A DNA stretch of 64,000 nucleotides, taken from contig NC_073351.2 in NCBI RefSeq assembly GCF_027580225.2, forward strand, positions 9,466,501 through 9,530,500, written 5' to 3'. The stretch is from Misgurnus anguillicaudatus (lineage: Eukaryota > Chordata > Actinopteri > Cypriniformes > Cobitidae). This document shows positions 21,640 to 32,225 of this stretch, piece after piece; the stretch's first letter is position 1; every line of letters starts with the position of its first letter. The translations under genes were made by a program, and so were the position numbers. Under the pieces are notes generated by a model. It saw only the letters and a list, made by a program, of their open reading frames with translations. It searched no databases and was not told the DNA's origin.

Positions 21640-22488
21640 TGCGTCTTTCACATAGGAGGAGTGGTGTGCTATTGACTTTTCATTGGGGCACTTTTGGGCG
21701 CCTCTTACACCCCAGGGGTACAACTTACACCCCAATGTGATGTATGTTCTTACAGAGCCTACCACCCTCTTCAAATGTTGTAACCCACATGTTTCTACAA
21801 AATCCTCGAGCGGAGCTATGACTCGTCAAAGTTGGGCGCAATGTTAAGTCAATGGGATTTTTGGGTGGTTTTTCGCCCCCCTTTCGGAAATCCTGCACCC
21901 GATCGCTTATAAAAGTCATAGCACACCTCTCCTCAATAAGCCGGTCGATTTGAGCCCTCTTTCATGGGTCTACGACTGCATTCATTTCAATGGCTTGTGC
22001 CGCGCGAGGGAGGTTTGTTCCTGCGTCGAGCAATGCGCGAGTGCAGCTGTCAAAGTTCAAAATAGTTTAACTTTTGCGCTGCGCTCTGTGACGATTACCC
22101 GTGCGGCCAATAGAAACGGGGCATCTAAACAAGCAAAATGGACGAAAAGCTTATACTCTGAATTTCCGGAGCTTTATAATACAAGTTTATGCTCCTACAG
22201 AGACATCAGGAGGAAAGCCGTGTCATGGAAACACATAGCAATTCAAGTTGGCATGTCAGGTGTGTTTAAAGTCAAGGAGCTTGTCGTAGGCAGCTTAAAG
22301 TTGCGTGAAATGGGGCCGTCAACATCAGTCTCTGTATTCCTCATCAACTATTTAACGCAAATATAAACACTGTAGTAATTTATTGAAAACCACGCCTACT
22401 TTGGTCTGGCCATCAGAGCACAAATCACTTGGCTGCGCTGAACACAGCGGCGAGCGCAGCGCACACCGCTTCCTATGTGAAAGCCGCA
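21640..22488 (+). mobile_element. PIF/Harbinger element with TAA duplication
   Basis: TGCGTCTTTCACATAGGA at the left and, inverted at the right, TGCGGCTTTCACATAGGA (17 of 18 identical), followed by matching GGTGTGC blocks. TAA flanks it on both sides (21637-21639 and 22489-22491), the target duplication expected for Harbinger. At 849 bp it is too short for the transposase gene and keeps only a piece of the second, DNA-binding gene. Confidence 0.85.
22138..22262 (+). pseudogene. Harbinger MADF-domain protein, first-exon remnant
   Basis: Harbinger elements carry a second gene for a MADF/Myb-like DNA-binding protein that helps the transposase enter the nucleus and bind the ends. Here an ATG at 22138 opens MDEKLIL and then stops at once. 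The neighbouring frame continues with SEFPELYNTSLCSYRD, RRKAVSWKHIA and QVGMSG, the typical MADF pattern of spaced Trp, Pro-Glu-Leu-Tyr and Trp-Lys residues, so a small indel has broken the frame near 22160. The coding similarity ends at TCAG followed by GTGTGT (22260), which looks like a splice donor. Later exons are absent. It is a decayed gene, not a working one. Confidence 0.6.
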
Positions 22489-22491
22489 TAA

Positions 22492-23573
22492 CCTGTTGAT
22501 GTATCTGTCATTGAAGTTAATTAAATAAGAAAATAAGAAGAAAAAACTACTCACTGCTCCTGACTGCCTTCTGTAACTTCGTTAAAAAGATTCATCTGTA
22601 TTTACTTTTAAATACATTTAAAATGTATTTTTGCCAAAAATCCTTTGTGTTCAGCTCTGCTATTTAAAAAGTAAAGTTTAGGGTTTATCATGGAGTTTAG
22701 ATTTCCTGAACACCTTGTATGAAAGTTATTGCAGTTATCATAAGATCTTTTGTTTTATTAACAGAAGTAAATCAGAGAAATAAGAAAAGTTTAAAATTCA
22801 CCCACATTATGTTTACATCTAGTAATACATGCAGTTTTCTATATATTTATCTAATGTGGGGTAATATGAAGTAATCAGCGATCATGAGATTCATTCATGC
22901 TTTTTTAATACATGGTTACAATTTGTTTTCTTTTATGGACTATGAACCGCCTTAAGTAGCCTTGGCCATTAAAAATTCTACCATTGTCTGTAAAACCTTC
23001 TATTATAAAATAATGTTTCTTTAGAGAACCAAAAATAGTTCTGAATGAAGTCTGAATGGATGTTGTCTGGTTATACCTTGTGTACCTATATGTTGTCTGA
23101 CTGGTTGAGTCTGGGTGCCCATAAAATCATGTAGCATTCTGTCATGCTTCATGGGTACCTGCTGTAAAATATAGCTACTCACTGGAACAGCGGAAATATT
23201 TTGAAAACAGCTGAGATACTGTCACACTACTCAAAAATGCTGTGAAGTTAGCAGATAACCCACATTTACTGTAAAAGTCCCTATATTCCCTCACTATATA
23301 TTGTATAGGCCAAGGGTGATAAGAGTAGATATGGAACAAGATATATACAGAATTATATGTTATTTCAATTTCTTTTAGCATCTATTTATATTTAAAATTT
23401 TGTTTTTGGTATTTTATGGTATTATGTTTAATCCCGAACAATCAGTTTAAACCAATTTTGTAGAGTCTTACAAACGCCAAGTATTCATAAAAAACGTATA
23501 AAGACAGTCATTTATGCCAGTGCCAATTTATTCCTTGTTTTTTGGGTGCACATTTTACGAGAGAGTGGGTAAT
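22492..23573. other. No recognised feature
   Basis: AT-rich non-coding DNA. Confidence 0.4.
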
Positions 23574-23621
23574 TTTAAAGGTGCCAAAGAATGCATTGAT
23601 ACAATCTGTTCATCGTATTCA

Positions 23622-23960
23622 TCGTATCCCCCAGAGTTAGATAAGTCCATACATACCTTTCTCATTTCCGTGCGTGCTGTAACTCTGTCTGACGCAGCCC
23701 CCGCTAGCTTAGCTTAGCACAAAGTCTGGAAGTAAATGGCTTCAGCTAGCAAACTACTCCCAATAAGTGACAAAATAACGCAAACATTTTCCTAGCTGGA
23801 GCCATTCTCTTCCAGTCTTTGTGCTAAGCTAAGCTAGCGGGGGCTGCGTCAGACAGAGTTACAGCACGCACGGAGATGAGAAAGGTATGTATGGACTTAT
23901 CTAACTCTAGGGGATACGGTAAATAAGCTAAATTCCCAAAATCTGTGCGTGTTCCTTTAA
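23622..23960. mobile_element. Fold-back element with GCTAGCTTAGCTTAGCAC arms
   Basis: Arms at 23624-23736 and 23806-23918 are near-perfect inverted copies (GTATCCCCCAGAGTTAGATA ... GCCCCCGCTAGCTTAGC) around a 70-bp loop. The same peptide-like string (LDKSIHTFLIS...) therefore appears in frames on both strands, a signature of the palindrome and not of a gene. The right tail ends GTTCCTTTAA. Confidence 0.85.
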
Positions 23961-24826
23961 ATTGTTCTCTGATATCTAAATAGAAGGTATGTGACTTTAT
24001 TAAGTGCAAAAATGATCTAGAGGCGGTTTTCCATGTCGATTTACAATCCTAGAATTTTTCTCTAGAATGAAATGATCTATTATTACCTTATTTGAAAAGG
24101 GTCATGAATAATAATGTTGAGCTCTGCTCTCATTGGCTGTTTCATAGCACGGCTCATGTCAGTCAGTAGCTCTCAAAGCAAACAGACCTTATGTTTGAGT
24201 CTGTATCAGACGAAGATACAGATTTGGAGGATTTATCAATTATTGAGAGTGGTAAGGTTTTGTATGTATGTACTTGCAAAACATAACTGTAACCTCAATA
24301 GTAAAACATCAGCCTAAACGCTAGCATATAGCAAGCGCCAACTCAGCAGTCACAACTTTGTAATACTGCTCTACATAACATTTTTGCATCATTACATCAA
24401 GTCATTGAATACTTTATAAATGTAATATATCTCATAAGCTGATTGACTGTAGCTGTGTCTACAAAATATTTAGAATGAAATCTGAAATAAAACATTAGCA
24501 TTGAAACCTGATGCCTTTTTATGGCTCACAGGGCACAAATTCTCATCTGATTGGAAAGCGGGTGCTTTTTCTCTGAGGCTCTGATGTGCCATTTAATCCA
24601 TAACAAAGCTGTTTTTTCCCCTGTGACCAGCAGCGGGCCGGGCATTGCCAGACATCAGTTCTCTCACTGATTGAGAATTTTGTAAATCCCTCACAGTATA
24701 AATGAATCCCTGCCCCAAATCGCCTCTAATGTTTTGGTTCATTTTGACAGCTGACAGTTGCTTTTACGGCATGCTGATCCAAAATATTTCTTTACAAATT
24801 TATGTCTGCTTGTCCAGGATTGTCAA
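23961..24826. other. No recognised feature
   Basis: Non-coding DNA. An AAAGGTGCCAAAGAATGC block just before the fold-back (23577) is a recurrent fish sequence, but I cannot bound it. Confidence 0.35.
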
Positions 24827-25036
24827 AGACAAAGCTTACCTAAAGCCAGGGCTAGGCCTTAGTTAAATTGAGATGTTTAAGCATCTTTTATAGACATGCC
24901 TTAGAAAAAGACATTACTGGTGTATATCTTGAGACAAATCAATGGCACTGGCATATTTTAAAATGTATCAGTGCAAGTTATTTTCAGTTGAGACAGCTCA
25001 AACATGTGTTTTAGTCTAGGACTAGCTGTAAGCCTT
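24827..25036. mobile_element. Decayed MITE related to 16341-16562
   Basis: Shares GCTAGGCCTTAGTTAAA, TGTATCAGTGCAAG and TTTTAGTCTAGGACTAG with that copy in the same order. The GTTTCCC-type ends are lost. Confidence 0.6.
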
Positions 25037-25155
25037 GTATGTAAAACTAGGAGCAAATGTTATAATATGATTTACTATTTAACTCTTTCCCCACCATTGA
25101 CGAGTTCTCTTGTAAATTAAGAAAAAAATATTTGGATGAAAAAACGTGTTCCTGA

Positions 25156-25933
25156 TAGGGTGACCAGATGAGATTGGCTGAAATTCGGGACGGTTGGACG
25201 GGGGGAGCAGACGTTATAGGGTGGGTGTTCATCCAATAATAGTTTAATTAATTTATTTATTTAATAATAAAAGATAATTTCAAACTGAACCAATCATATT
25301 AATGTAAGTACATATGCATATAAATAATACATTTATATTTTATACTTCATACAATAATAGTTAGATCATCCAATAAAAGTTTTCTTTATTGTACTTAATT
25401 ATAAAAGATAATGAATTTTAACACTAATTTTAACTTTAATTTTTACTGAACCAATCATATTTTATTAATATATGCGTAAAAATGTATATGATACATATAG
25501 ATGTATTTTTTTTTAAACACAGTGCCTCGGCTCGACCAATCTGACTCCTCCACACGACTGACTGTCACTGCCTGCACTTTCAACTGTCCTCGCGGCTGCT
25601 GCAAATCTACTCGCTGTCTTAATCTACTCTATAAAACAAAAAGGCTATAAGGTCCTATTGTCTTTATGCATATAGATAAATTAAATAAATTAATAGAAAA
25701 ACAATACGACGTCAGCATATTTCGCAGAGGTTTTAACTGCTGCCAGCACTTCCGTGCCTTATCAGTGCATATCTTAATAATATATATAAATATATGTATA
25801 TATAACAAACAAGATGATGCAGCCAATGAACAGCCGGCGGGTTGACTCAACTTATGCTTTATCAGATTTTGCTTTAGTATAATTTTCAGGACAATTAGAG
25901 CAGGATTTGGGACAGCAGCTTCTGGTCACTCTA
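25156..25933. mobile_element. hAT element, TAGGGTGACCAG ends, GTTCCTGA duplication
   Basis: The ends TAGGGTGACCAG and, inverted, TAGAGTGACCAG are flanked by exact 8-bp copies of GTTCCTGA (25148-25155 and 25934-25941). The copy of the host TTAA element at 39085-39578 shows the unoccupied equivalent (TTCCTGACGAGTTTTTACAG). At 778 bp it has no intact transposase. Confidence 0.88.
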
Positions 25934-26129
25934 GTTCCTGATGAGGTTTTATGGTTATATGTAATACTGCAATTATCCAATTTATCAACTTAACCATTTT
26001 ATAAAAACATTTTATAAAATTATTAATATTATATTCTGTGTATGTTTTGATAATCGTTCTGAATCTGATCTCTAACAAAATTCCTTTATAAAAATGCAAT
26101 GAGTGTCCGTTCTTTCATTTGATATATTT

Positions 26130-26993
26130 GAAGAGTTTGGTTCCAAAACGCAATAAATCCATTTTGACAAATTTCGGTAAAAACGTGTTTTCTATACCAA
26201 GAAAGTGACAAGATGAAAACCACTATTTTCTGTTACAAACTTTCACATAGCATCTTTAGGTTATAAAAACATAAAAAATTCAAATCCATAACTTGATTTT
26301 CAAAGATTTATTATAAAAACGAATTATTTTTTCCACAAAATGCAATAAATCCATGACAGTTTTTTATTTCAAAATGCTATAAATCTATTAAATCAATGTA
26401 TAAATGTGCATTCATCTTTACCATTTTATATTTATTTAGTTGACTAGTGGTATACAATGATTAAAAAAATAAACATTAATGGCATTAACCAAAACACTTA
26501 CTTTGTTATATTAAGAACACAATGTTTTAGCATGAGAAGCTTGATGCTGTCTGGAGAACAAGCAACCGAGTGCCTCTCGCGGAAATATTAGCTGTTGATG
26601 GCTTACGTTTCTTTCCCGTCACAGAAAACCATCACCGGTTTGGCTATGCTATTAAAGTATTATTTTGTTTTGTTTGTTGATCACGAAGTACAAAGTAGAT
26701 GAGGAAAACTAGGACTCCGTGTACTCAGCGCGCCGCCATGTTTGTTTACATTGCGTGACTGGTGCGCTGTAATATCAGAAATGGATTTATTGCGGTCTGT
26801 AAAAAAGGAGCATTGGCGTTTGTCGCATTTTGGGAAAAAAGGGAGAAAAGATGACATAATATCACGGCGGGTATTGGATTTTGCGTAAAATTAATTATTT
26901 ACTTTTAACTACTGACCTGATATAATACTGATTTTGGCAGTAACTCATTTTTTTCAAAAATGGCGTTTATCGCGTTTTGGAACCAAACTCTTC
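26130..26993. mobile_element. GAAGAG element, copy 1 (4-bp TSD ATTT)
   Basis: GAAGAGTTTGGTTCCAAAAC opens the element and its inverse closes it (22 bp perfect, then weaker similarity). ATTT lies at both borders. The related sequence at 39451-39470 reads straight through TTTGATATATTTGTATG without the insertion, which supports ATTT as the duplicated target. Subterminal DNA holds motifs of the form AATGCRATAAATCCAT, in direct orientation on the left and inverted on the right. It is AT-rich, has no long frame and is 864 bp long. Superfamily not recognised. Confidence 0.85.
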
Positions 26994-27124
26994 ATTTGTA
27001 TGTTTACATATTTTTAGAAGAAAAAATTACTGAAAGGCATTATGTGAAACTTTTAGGAAAACCCTAAAAAATGCTGGCGGGCAACTTTACAAAAAAAAAG
27101 GCTGGAGAGAGAGGAATGAGTTAA

Positions 27125-27715
27125 AAAACACAAATTAGTTGACCACTAATATTCAATATAGCTGCTAATAGGTAAATACTTGGATGTTCGACCTAAATGT
27201 CTTTTTAAATCTATACAAATTCCAAAATTAGACTTGATAAAACCAAAATTGCTTTGTATTCAAATCTGTTGATTTTTGGTCATATGATGATGTACTGTTG
27301 TTTGTTTCCTTTCAGCCAATTTAAAGGTCTTTCTCAATCAGTAAAAATGACTCTTATATATTTTGTCCAGCTGATTTCTATCAATATCTGTAATGTTTTC
27401 AACTACTTGTAAATCGTGAGAAAATTTCCATTCAAAACATTGACACGGGGCAGTGCAGTCTCCTGTCAATGACGTTAATATCCATGTGACCCGTTGTCAC
27501 CGCCTTTACTGACGTAAAAACCACATGACAACAGTGGTCGAGTCGAAAAAATAAAATGGCGGCCAAGGAAGCGACTGGAGCACAAATTTAGTGTAAATAA
27601 AGGTATATTTTCACTTTTTACACATTTTAATTGCATTTCTAGCGAGAAATTAGTATTGTAGTTTTCAAATATGTGATTAGTTATCACAAAGGCGCTCTCT
27701 GTTTATATTTTAACA
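27125..27715. other. Non-coding DNA
   Basis: A short ATGGCGGCCAAGGAAGCG context at about 27556 on the + strand resembles a start codon in a GC-richer patch, but it opens only 11 codons. Nothing else is supportable. Confidence 0.35.
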
Positions 27716-27838
27716 CGCTGCCTTTGAAGTGCGTCCGAAAGCCTTTCTCTGAGCTGCCTTCATGCCTCCGAAGTCATTTCCTCATGAGGCAGTGAGGCAA
27801 CAAGACACTGCCTTGAGTTTTTGGACGCAGCCAGTGTC
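27716..27838. repeat. Small inverted-repeat sequence
   Basis: Blocks AAGTGCGTCCGAAAGCC and, inverted, CTGCGTCCAAAAACTC enclose GAGGCAGTGAGGC/GCCTT repeats. Probably a short MITE-like sequence just upstream of the candidate exon at 27891. Confidence 0.35.
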
Positions 27839-27890
27839 GTGGACAAATGCGGAACTATGCGTTAGCGCCTGTCGGGCAACACACTTGTTT

Positions 27891-28055
27891 ATGAACTTAT
27901 GGATAACTCTTTACTGTCTCTTGCTGGTTGTGTCAGCTCCTGTAAGCGTACGAGCCAACCAAACGACCCAAGAAGAGTTTGGAACAAAACGAGAGAGGAT
28001 CAATTTGTTGTTGCATTATCTGGATGGAGAGAGCTTCACGACAACATTTAACTAG
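27891..28055 (+). CDS. Candidate first exon with a signal peptide
   Basis: From ATG at 27891 the frame reads MNLWITLYCLLLVVSAPVSV, then RANQTTQEEFGTKRERINLL and further to TAG at 28053. The first 22 residues have the charge and hydrophobicity of a signal peptide ending before Asn-Gln-Thr, which is also an N-glycosylation sequon. A donor-like CCT followed by GTAAGC occurs right after SAP (about 27941), so a short signal-peptide exon is possible; another good donor (ATGG followed by GTGAGT) lies at about 28091, beyond the stop. The frame is open upstream to 27762. No homologue is recognised, the start context is weak, and the stretch could simply be chance coding potential. Confidence 0.25.
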   Translation: MNLWITLYCLLLVVSAPVSVRANQTTQEEFGTKRERINLLLHYLDGESFTTTFN

Positions 28056-28099
28056 ACCGAGATTCTGATCCTGCTTGTTTTTTACGCGATGGGTGAGTT

Positions 28100-28789
28100 G
28101 TTTTGATTCGTAACTCTTTAAAAAAATGCATGCTATTATATTGATCACAACATTAGTGTGTAGATTGTGATCAGCGCGTCTTCCCGCGGACGATATGCAC
28201 ATCAAAAGGTATTGTACAGCAATATAAATGGTCATTTTAAGACACTTCACAATAAGATTTGTACTGTCAATACATTATGTGAAAATTGGGTAGATTGTAA
28301 GTTGAAAACTTAATTCTGTGCTGTGTTAACCATCGAATTTGGACTGATAGTGTAACATATGACTAACAATTTCGTTTTGAACATCACATATAAACTTACA
28401 TAATGAAATAAACAATGTCATCAAACGCAACATTTATAAGACCATCAACGTGATTTCTCGTTCGCGTCTGATTGATGGCCATCAGCGGTTGAGTTAAAGA
28501 CTACAAATCCCATAATTCCACGCTGCTTCAGAGCGTCATTAAATAACCCATTGTTATTGCTTTGATCTGGCGCCATCTAGTGGCGCAGATGATACAAATT
28601 GCATCTTTAAACCCATGAGCATATATTGTGACATGTCAGTGTGAAATGTTGAAAAATTCATATATATTTTCAAAAACATTCAGGTTTCATGCTATTTCAA
28701 CATCTTGGGTAGACAAAAAAAATCTAACATCAAAGAAACCCTTGGGAAAACTTTTTACCCAAGTTTTTTTTGTCAATGAACATGAATAC
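28100..28789. other. Non-coding DNA with a CTCF-like site
   Basis: Contains the motif at 28569-28583. The 78-codon frame at 28628 runs into a repeat and has no domain. Confidence 0.4.
28569..28583 (-). promoter_or_regulatory. CTCF-consensus-like motif
   Basis: The minus strand reads CCACTAGATGGCGCC, agreeing with the core consensus CCASYAGRKGGCRS throughout. Context is unique-looking sequence, not an obvious repeat. Binding is not shown by sequence. Confidence 0.45.
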
Positions 28790-28862
28790 CAGGTTCAGGT
28801 TCATTTATTTATAGCGCATTTAAAAACAACAGATGTTGACCAAAGTGCTTTACTAGACACAT
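28790..28862. repeat. LINE/SINE tail fragment
   Basis: Contains TTATAGCGCATTTAAAAACA and GACCAAAGTGCTTTACTA, the 3' tail type (ATAGCGC...AAAGTGCTTTACA) shared by several fish retroposons. Similar tails occur at 41944-42060 and 53685-53780. Confidence 0.5.
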
Positions 28863-29057
28863 AAAATCTAAAAATGTATAAATCACAATAAAAAAGAAAT
28901 GTATAAAATTAGTTTCCATCCAATGCAAAAGAATAGAAATAAGCCACTGAAAAGGCTGTCTTCTTTTGATTTTAATAGAGACTTGGAAACAACTAGTTGA
29001 AATCTTTGTCCAGATCGTATAGTCCTAAAAGAAGTATAAAATTGAAGAAGATCACTA

Positions 29058-29410
29058 ACCCCTCATTCAGACAGCCAACGACAAGCAGTAGCAGAGTGAC
29101 GCGATCTCATTCATTTCAATGGAAACCTGGCGACTTCCGGCGACACGAGCGACAGTGACCGTTGGCGACCGTATGGGCGTGTCCAGCGACGCGAGAAAGT
29201 TAAAAAAAGTTTAACTTTATGCAAATGTCGAGCGACTTTCGGGAGCGACTACCAATTAAAACAAAGCAGTGGAGTTCACGTCATCCTTCTCTCGTCTGTT
29301 ACTGGCGTAGTTGGTACTAATTTGTTTATGACAAGCAGATTTAGAAACGCCTCATTGAAAGAGGCAAGCGACACACAGCGATAATGTCGTTGGCTGTCTG
29401 AACGAGGGGT
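29058..29410. mobile_element. MITE with ACCCCTCRTTCAGACAGCCA ends
   Basis: ACCCCTCATTCAGACAGCCA at the left; the inverted right end differs by one base and the match runs 26 bp. The body is rich in GCGAC repeats. The end length and base composition suggest a PIF/Harbinger derivative, but the flanks (CTAA and TCAT) do not give a clean 3-bp duplication. Confidence 0.75.
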
Positions 29411-30052
29411 CATACAACCTATAGTGAAAGTTCATTTAGGTCATTAAAAACAAATAATGTAAGTAAAGGAGTAAAGAAACAAATGTCAGTACATCAGTAT
29501 GATAGCCTTTTTGAACCAGGTCACATATTTCTGTCTCTGATAACTACATTAATACAATGACTGCTCAGTAAGACAGCAACAATCACATCAACACAATTGG
29601 TGATGACACCACAGTAATTAGGCTAATCAACAACAATAAAACTGCAAAGAGTGAACAGGTGGCAAATCTGTCAATACAATGCGAGGAGAACGACCTGTGA
29701 ACATCTGCAAACAGTCAAGCTCATCACAGATTTCAGGAAACACGTAGGTGTCACGAAAAGGTGAAAATTACACAGAAACTGATAAACATAGTTTAAGTGA
29801 TAAAGCAATAGTTTGAAACTGATAAAGCAATAGTTTCAAGAAGTCGGCACTTTATGGTTTCCTGCATTTTTTGGTCTTTCAAAGCATTTTGTATTGCAAC
29901 AGCAGCTTAAAACTGCACCAAAAATTAATTAACTAAAGGATTGATGGTATTTTTAAATAGCTGATTTGCATATTTAGAGTTTGGTTTCAAATGTTTTACT
30001 TGGATCGTTTTCTGTGTCTTCTTCAAAACAATCTATACCTTATTCTGGTTCA
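29411..30052. other. No recognised feature
   Basis: AT-rich non-coding DNA. Confidence 0.4.
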
Positions 30053-30060
30053 CTAGATAT

Positions 30061-31398
30061 TAGGGATGCCACAATTCTCAATATAATATTGAACTGTTCG
30101 GTTGGACCCCCACGGTCCAATACACGCATGTGAATTGCGTTTTTTCGGTTTATCCATCCAAATCCGTCAGTTTTATATTCCCTGCACTTTTGTTAATGTG
30201 TCACCCGCATGATCTGCATGCTTAAATGCCACAGCGAGTTGATATCCAGTCACTGTGCGCTAGCTGCTTTAAGGGCCGATTCACACCGGCTGCGTGGCTT
30301 ATCTGTTGCATGTCAGTTGCGTGGCGGCTGCGTCGCGTTTTCTGTGTCTGTACATACCAGAAGCATGCCTGACGCAGCGCTGACGCGCTGCTGTTGCTAT
30401 AGGTGACATATATTTTGCCTGAAAACGCTTCCAAGACGCTTGTGTGTAGCGTGAAAAATAGGCGTCGGTCCTATTCCTAGCATGCATGGGTTTTCGGCGC
30501 GGCTCGAGCCGCGCCTGAGACGTGCGAGTCATGCAGGCGGTGTGAACTGTCAAACCTGCTAACATGGGAGCCAAAATAAAAACGGACACGCCACGCAGCT
30601 GAGACGCACACGCCACGCAGCCGGTGTGAATCGGCCCTAACTCTGCTTGAACTCTGCTTGCAATGCTGGTGTCAGATTTCATTCGCGCACGCACTCACCC
30701 ACACACCAGAAGTACGACAACAAAAATAAGCAGCACCACTGTCTTTTAAATCTGAGATGTGGATTAATTATTTGCGCGAGTAGATTACATACAACATCAA
30801 TGTAAAAATGCAAATTCGTCTGGGGCAATGCGAATGACGCAAATTGGGCTTGTTATTGATGCAAATACGCGTTATTTGCCTCAAACACGTCTTCCGCGCA
30901 AGTTGAAAAAGTTCAACTCAAGAAGAGAATGCGCTTGATGCTAAAATAAATCCCACCAGTAATCTTGATTGAGGAACGCATTTTTGGTTTCTACTTAGAC
31001 AGCATGATGTTGGACTTAACAGTAGTGCAGTAAGTTATAGCCTTCATTTACATTTATGTAGAGTTTAATTTACTAAGTACAGGTATATAAAATGGCCAAT
31101 TTATGTACTGTAATGAATTCACATGTACCCCAGTTTGAATAGGATATCATTTTTATATATCTTTATTTAATTATATCTTATATTATTGAATCAATACACT
31201 AGAAATGTGTAAGATGATTTTTTGCATTTACATAAAATAAAGAGAACTGCATTTAAAACCAGTGTTTTTGCTTCTTAACATCTCACTGTTCCTAAGCATA
31301 GAATAATTAAAAAACACTTCAATAGGCCAAGGCATCAGAACCGAACCCGAACCGAAAATTGTATTGAACCGTGAACTAAGTGTATTGTTGCATCAATA
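30061..31398. mobile_element. hAT element TAGGGATGCCACAAT with nested MITE
   Basis: TAGGGATGCCACAAT and, inverted, TATTGATGCAACAAT agree at 12 of 15 positions, and subterminal blocks (TATTGAAC plus a GAACCG-type repeat) match across the arms. Flanks CTAGATAT (30053-30060) and CTAGATGT (31399-31406) agree at 7 of 8, a hAT duplication. A Harbinger MITE is inserted at 30273-30637. No transposase frame survives. Confidence 0.78.
30273..30637. mobile_element. PIF/Harbinger MITE, TAA duplication
   Basis: GGGCCGATTCACACCGGCTG opens the element and its exact inverse closes it, with TAA at 30270-30272 and 30638-30640. The arms continue to match through GCGTGGC. The body is very GC-rich and produces long spurious frames on both strands (the largest 131 codons). 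Nested in the hAT element, so it arrived later. Confidence 0.88.
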
Positions 31399-31844
31399 CT
31401 AGATGTGTTTAAAAGATGACTTAGGCATCACACCGCTGGCTGATGTTAAGCAAAGATACTGAACTGGCTTTAAAATGCGATTCTGTCAGTCCAGTGCGCC
31501 TCTAGCCCACTTGTCATCCTGACAGCTTTTAATAAGCATTAATTACAGTAATTAGTAATCCAGAGCACAACCCTCATTATATTACACTTCCAAAGTCATT
31601 ACAATTTAGCAGGACATTAGGCAGTCACTGACACAAAGCAGGTACAGGAGCTTGGGAAGAGGATTTGGAGGAAGATCTGGTTGAATGTTTCAGCCCATTT
31701 GGCAGCCTCTTGCGATCAGATCCACCTCCAAGGGCAGATTCAAACATTCACCCATGTCCCAAATGAAGATATCAACACTACAAAGTACAGTAATTATGGA
31801 TGACTCCTTCGAATTTGACAGGAAAAGACTGGTAGCGACCTAAA

Positions 31845-32225
31845 GGTGCAGTGTGTAGAATTAAGGAGCATCTAGCAGGGGCCGCAACCAACAGCTCAGC
31901 CCACGGCTCGCCCCTCCCTTTCAAAACGCATAGAGAAGCTACAGTAGCCGCCACAGGACCAGCATGTCATCGTCTGAGAGAGCATAATGATGAAACGTGC
32001 ACTGTTTGTCCGTTTAGGGGTACTTTAGAAACATGGCGGCAACATCCATGTAAGAGGACCCGTGGTAAATGTAGATAAAAATGGCTCATACTAAGGTGAT
32101 AAAAACAATACAGTTCATTATGTTGCTGATCATTTTTTCTGTAAAACTTTGCCATTCTCAGCAGGTACATGCTAATTTTCTTGCTAAATTGCATCATATC
32201 TGCTGCATTTAGTCTACATTGTACC
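31845..32225. mobile_element. MITE with GGTGCAGTGTGTAGA end
   Basis: Left GGTGCAGTGTGTAGAATTAA; right, inverted, GGTACAATGTAGACTAAATG. The interior carries ACATGGCGGCAACATCCATG and CCGTTTAGGGGTAC, blocks that recur in fish genomes. No clean duplication is visible. Confidence 0.5.

Larger units (their letters stand above)
25079..27124 (+). mobile_element. TTAA element carrying two later insertions
   Basis: TTAACTCTTTCCCCACCATT at the left and, at the right, GGCTGGAGAGAGAGGAATGAG followed by TTAA, the family ends also seen at 39085-39578. The 2,046-bp span contains a hAT element (25156-25933) and a GAAGAG element (26130-26993). Removing both leaves about 400 bp, close to the 494 bp of the uninterrupted copy. 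TTAA at both edges suggests a piggyBac- or Kolobok-type origin. No transposase frame. Confidence 0.8.

Noticed and set aside
23514..24009. Similar short proteins (LDKSIHTFLIS...) on both strands, considered as a duplicated gene
   Set aside because: They are the two arms of one fold-back element read in opposite directions.
30209..30694. Frames up to 131 codons on both strands
   Set aside because: GC-rich Harbinger MITE arms generate stop-free frames; no protein motif.
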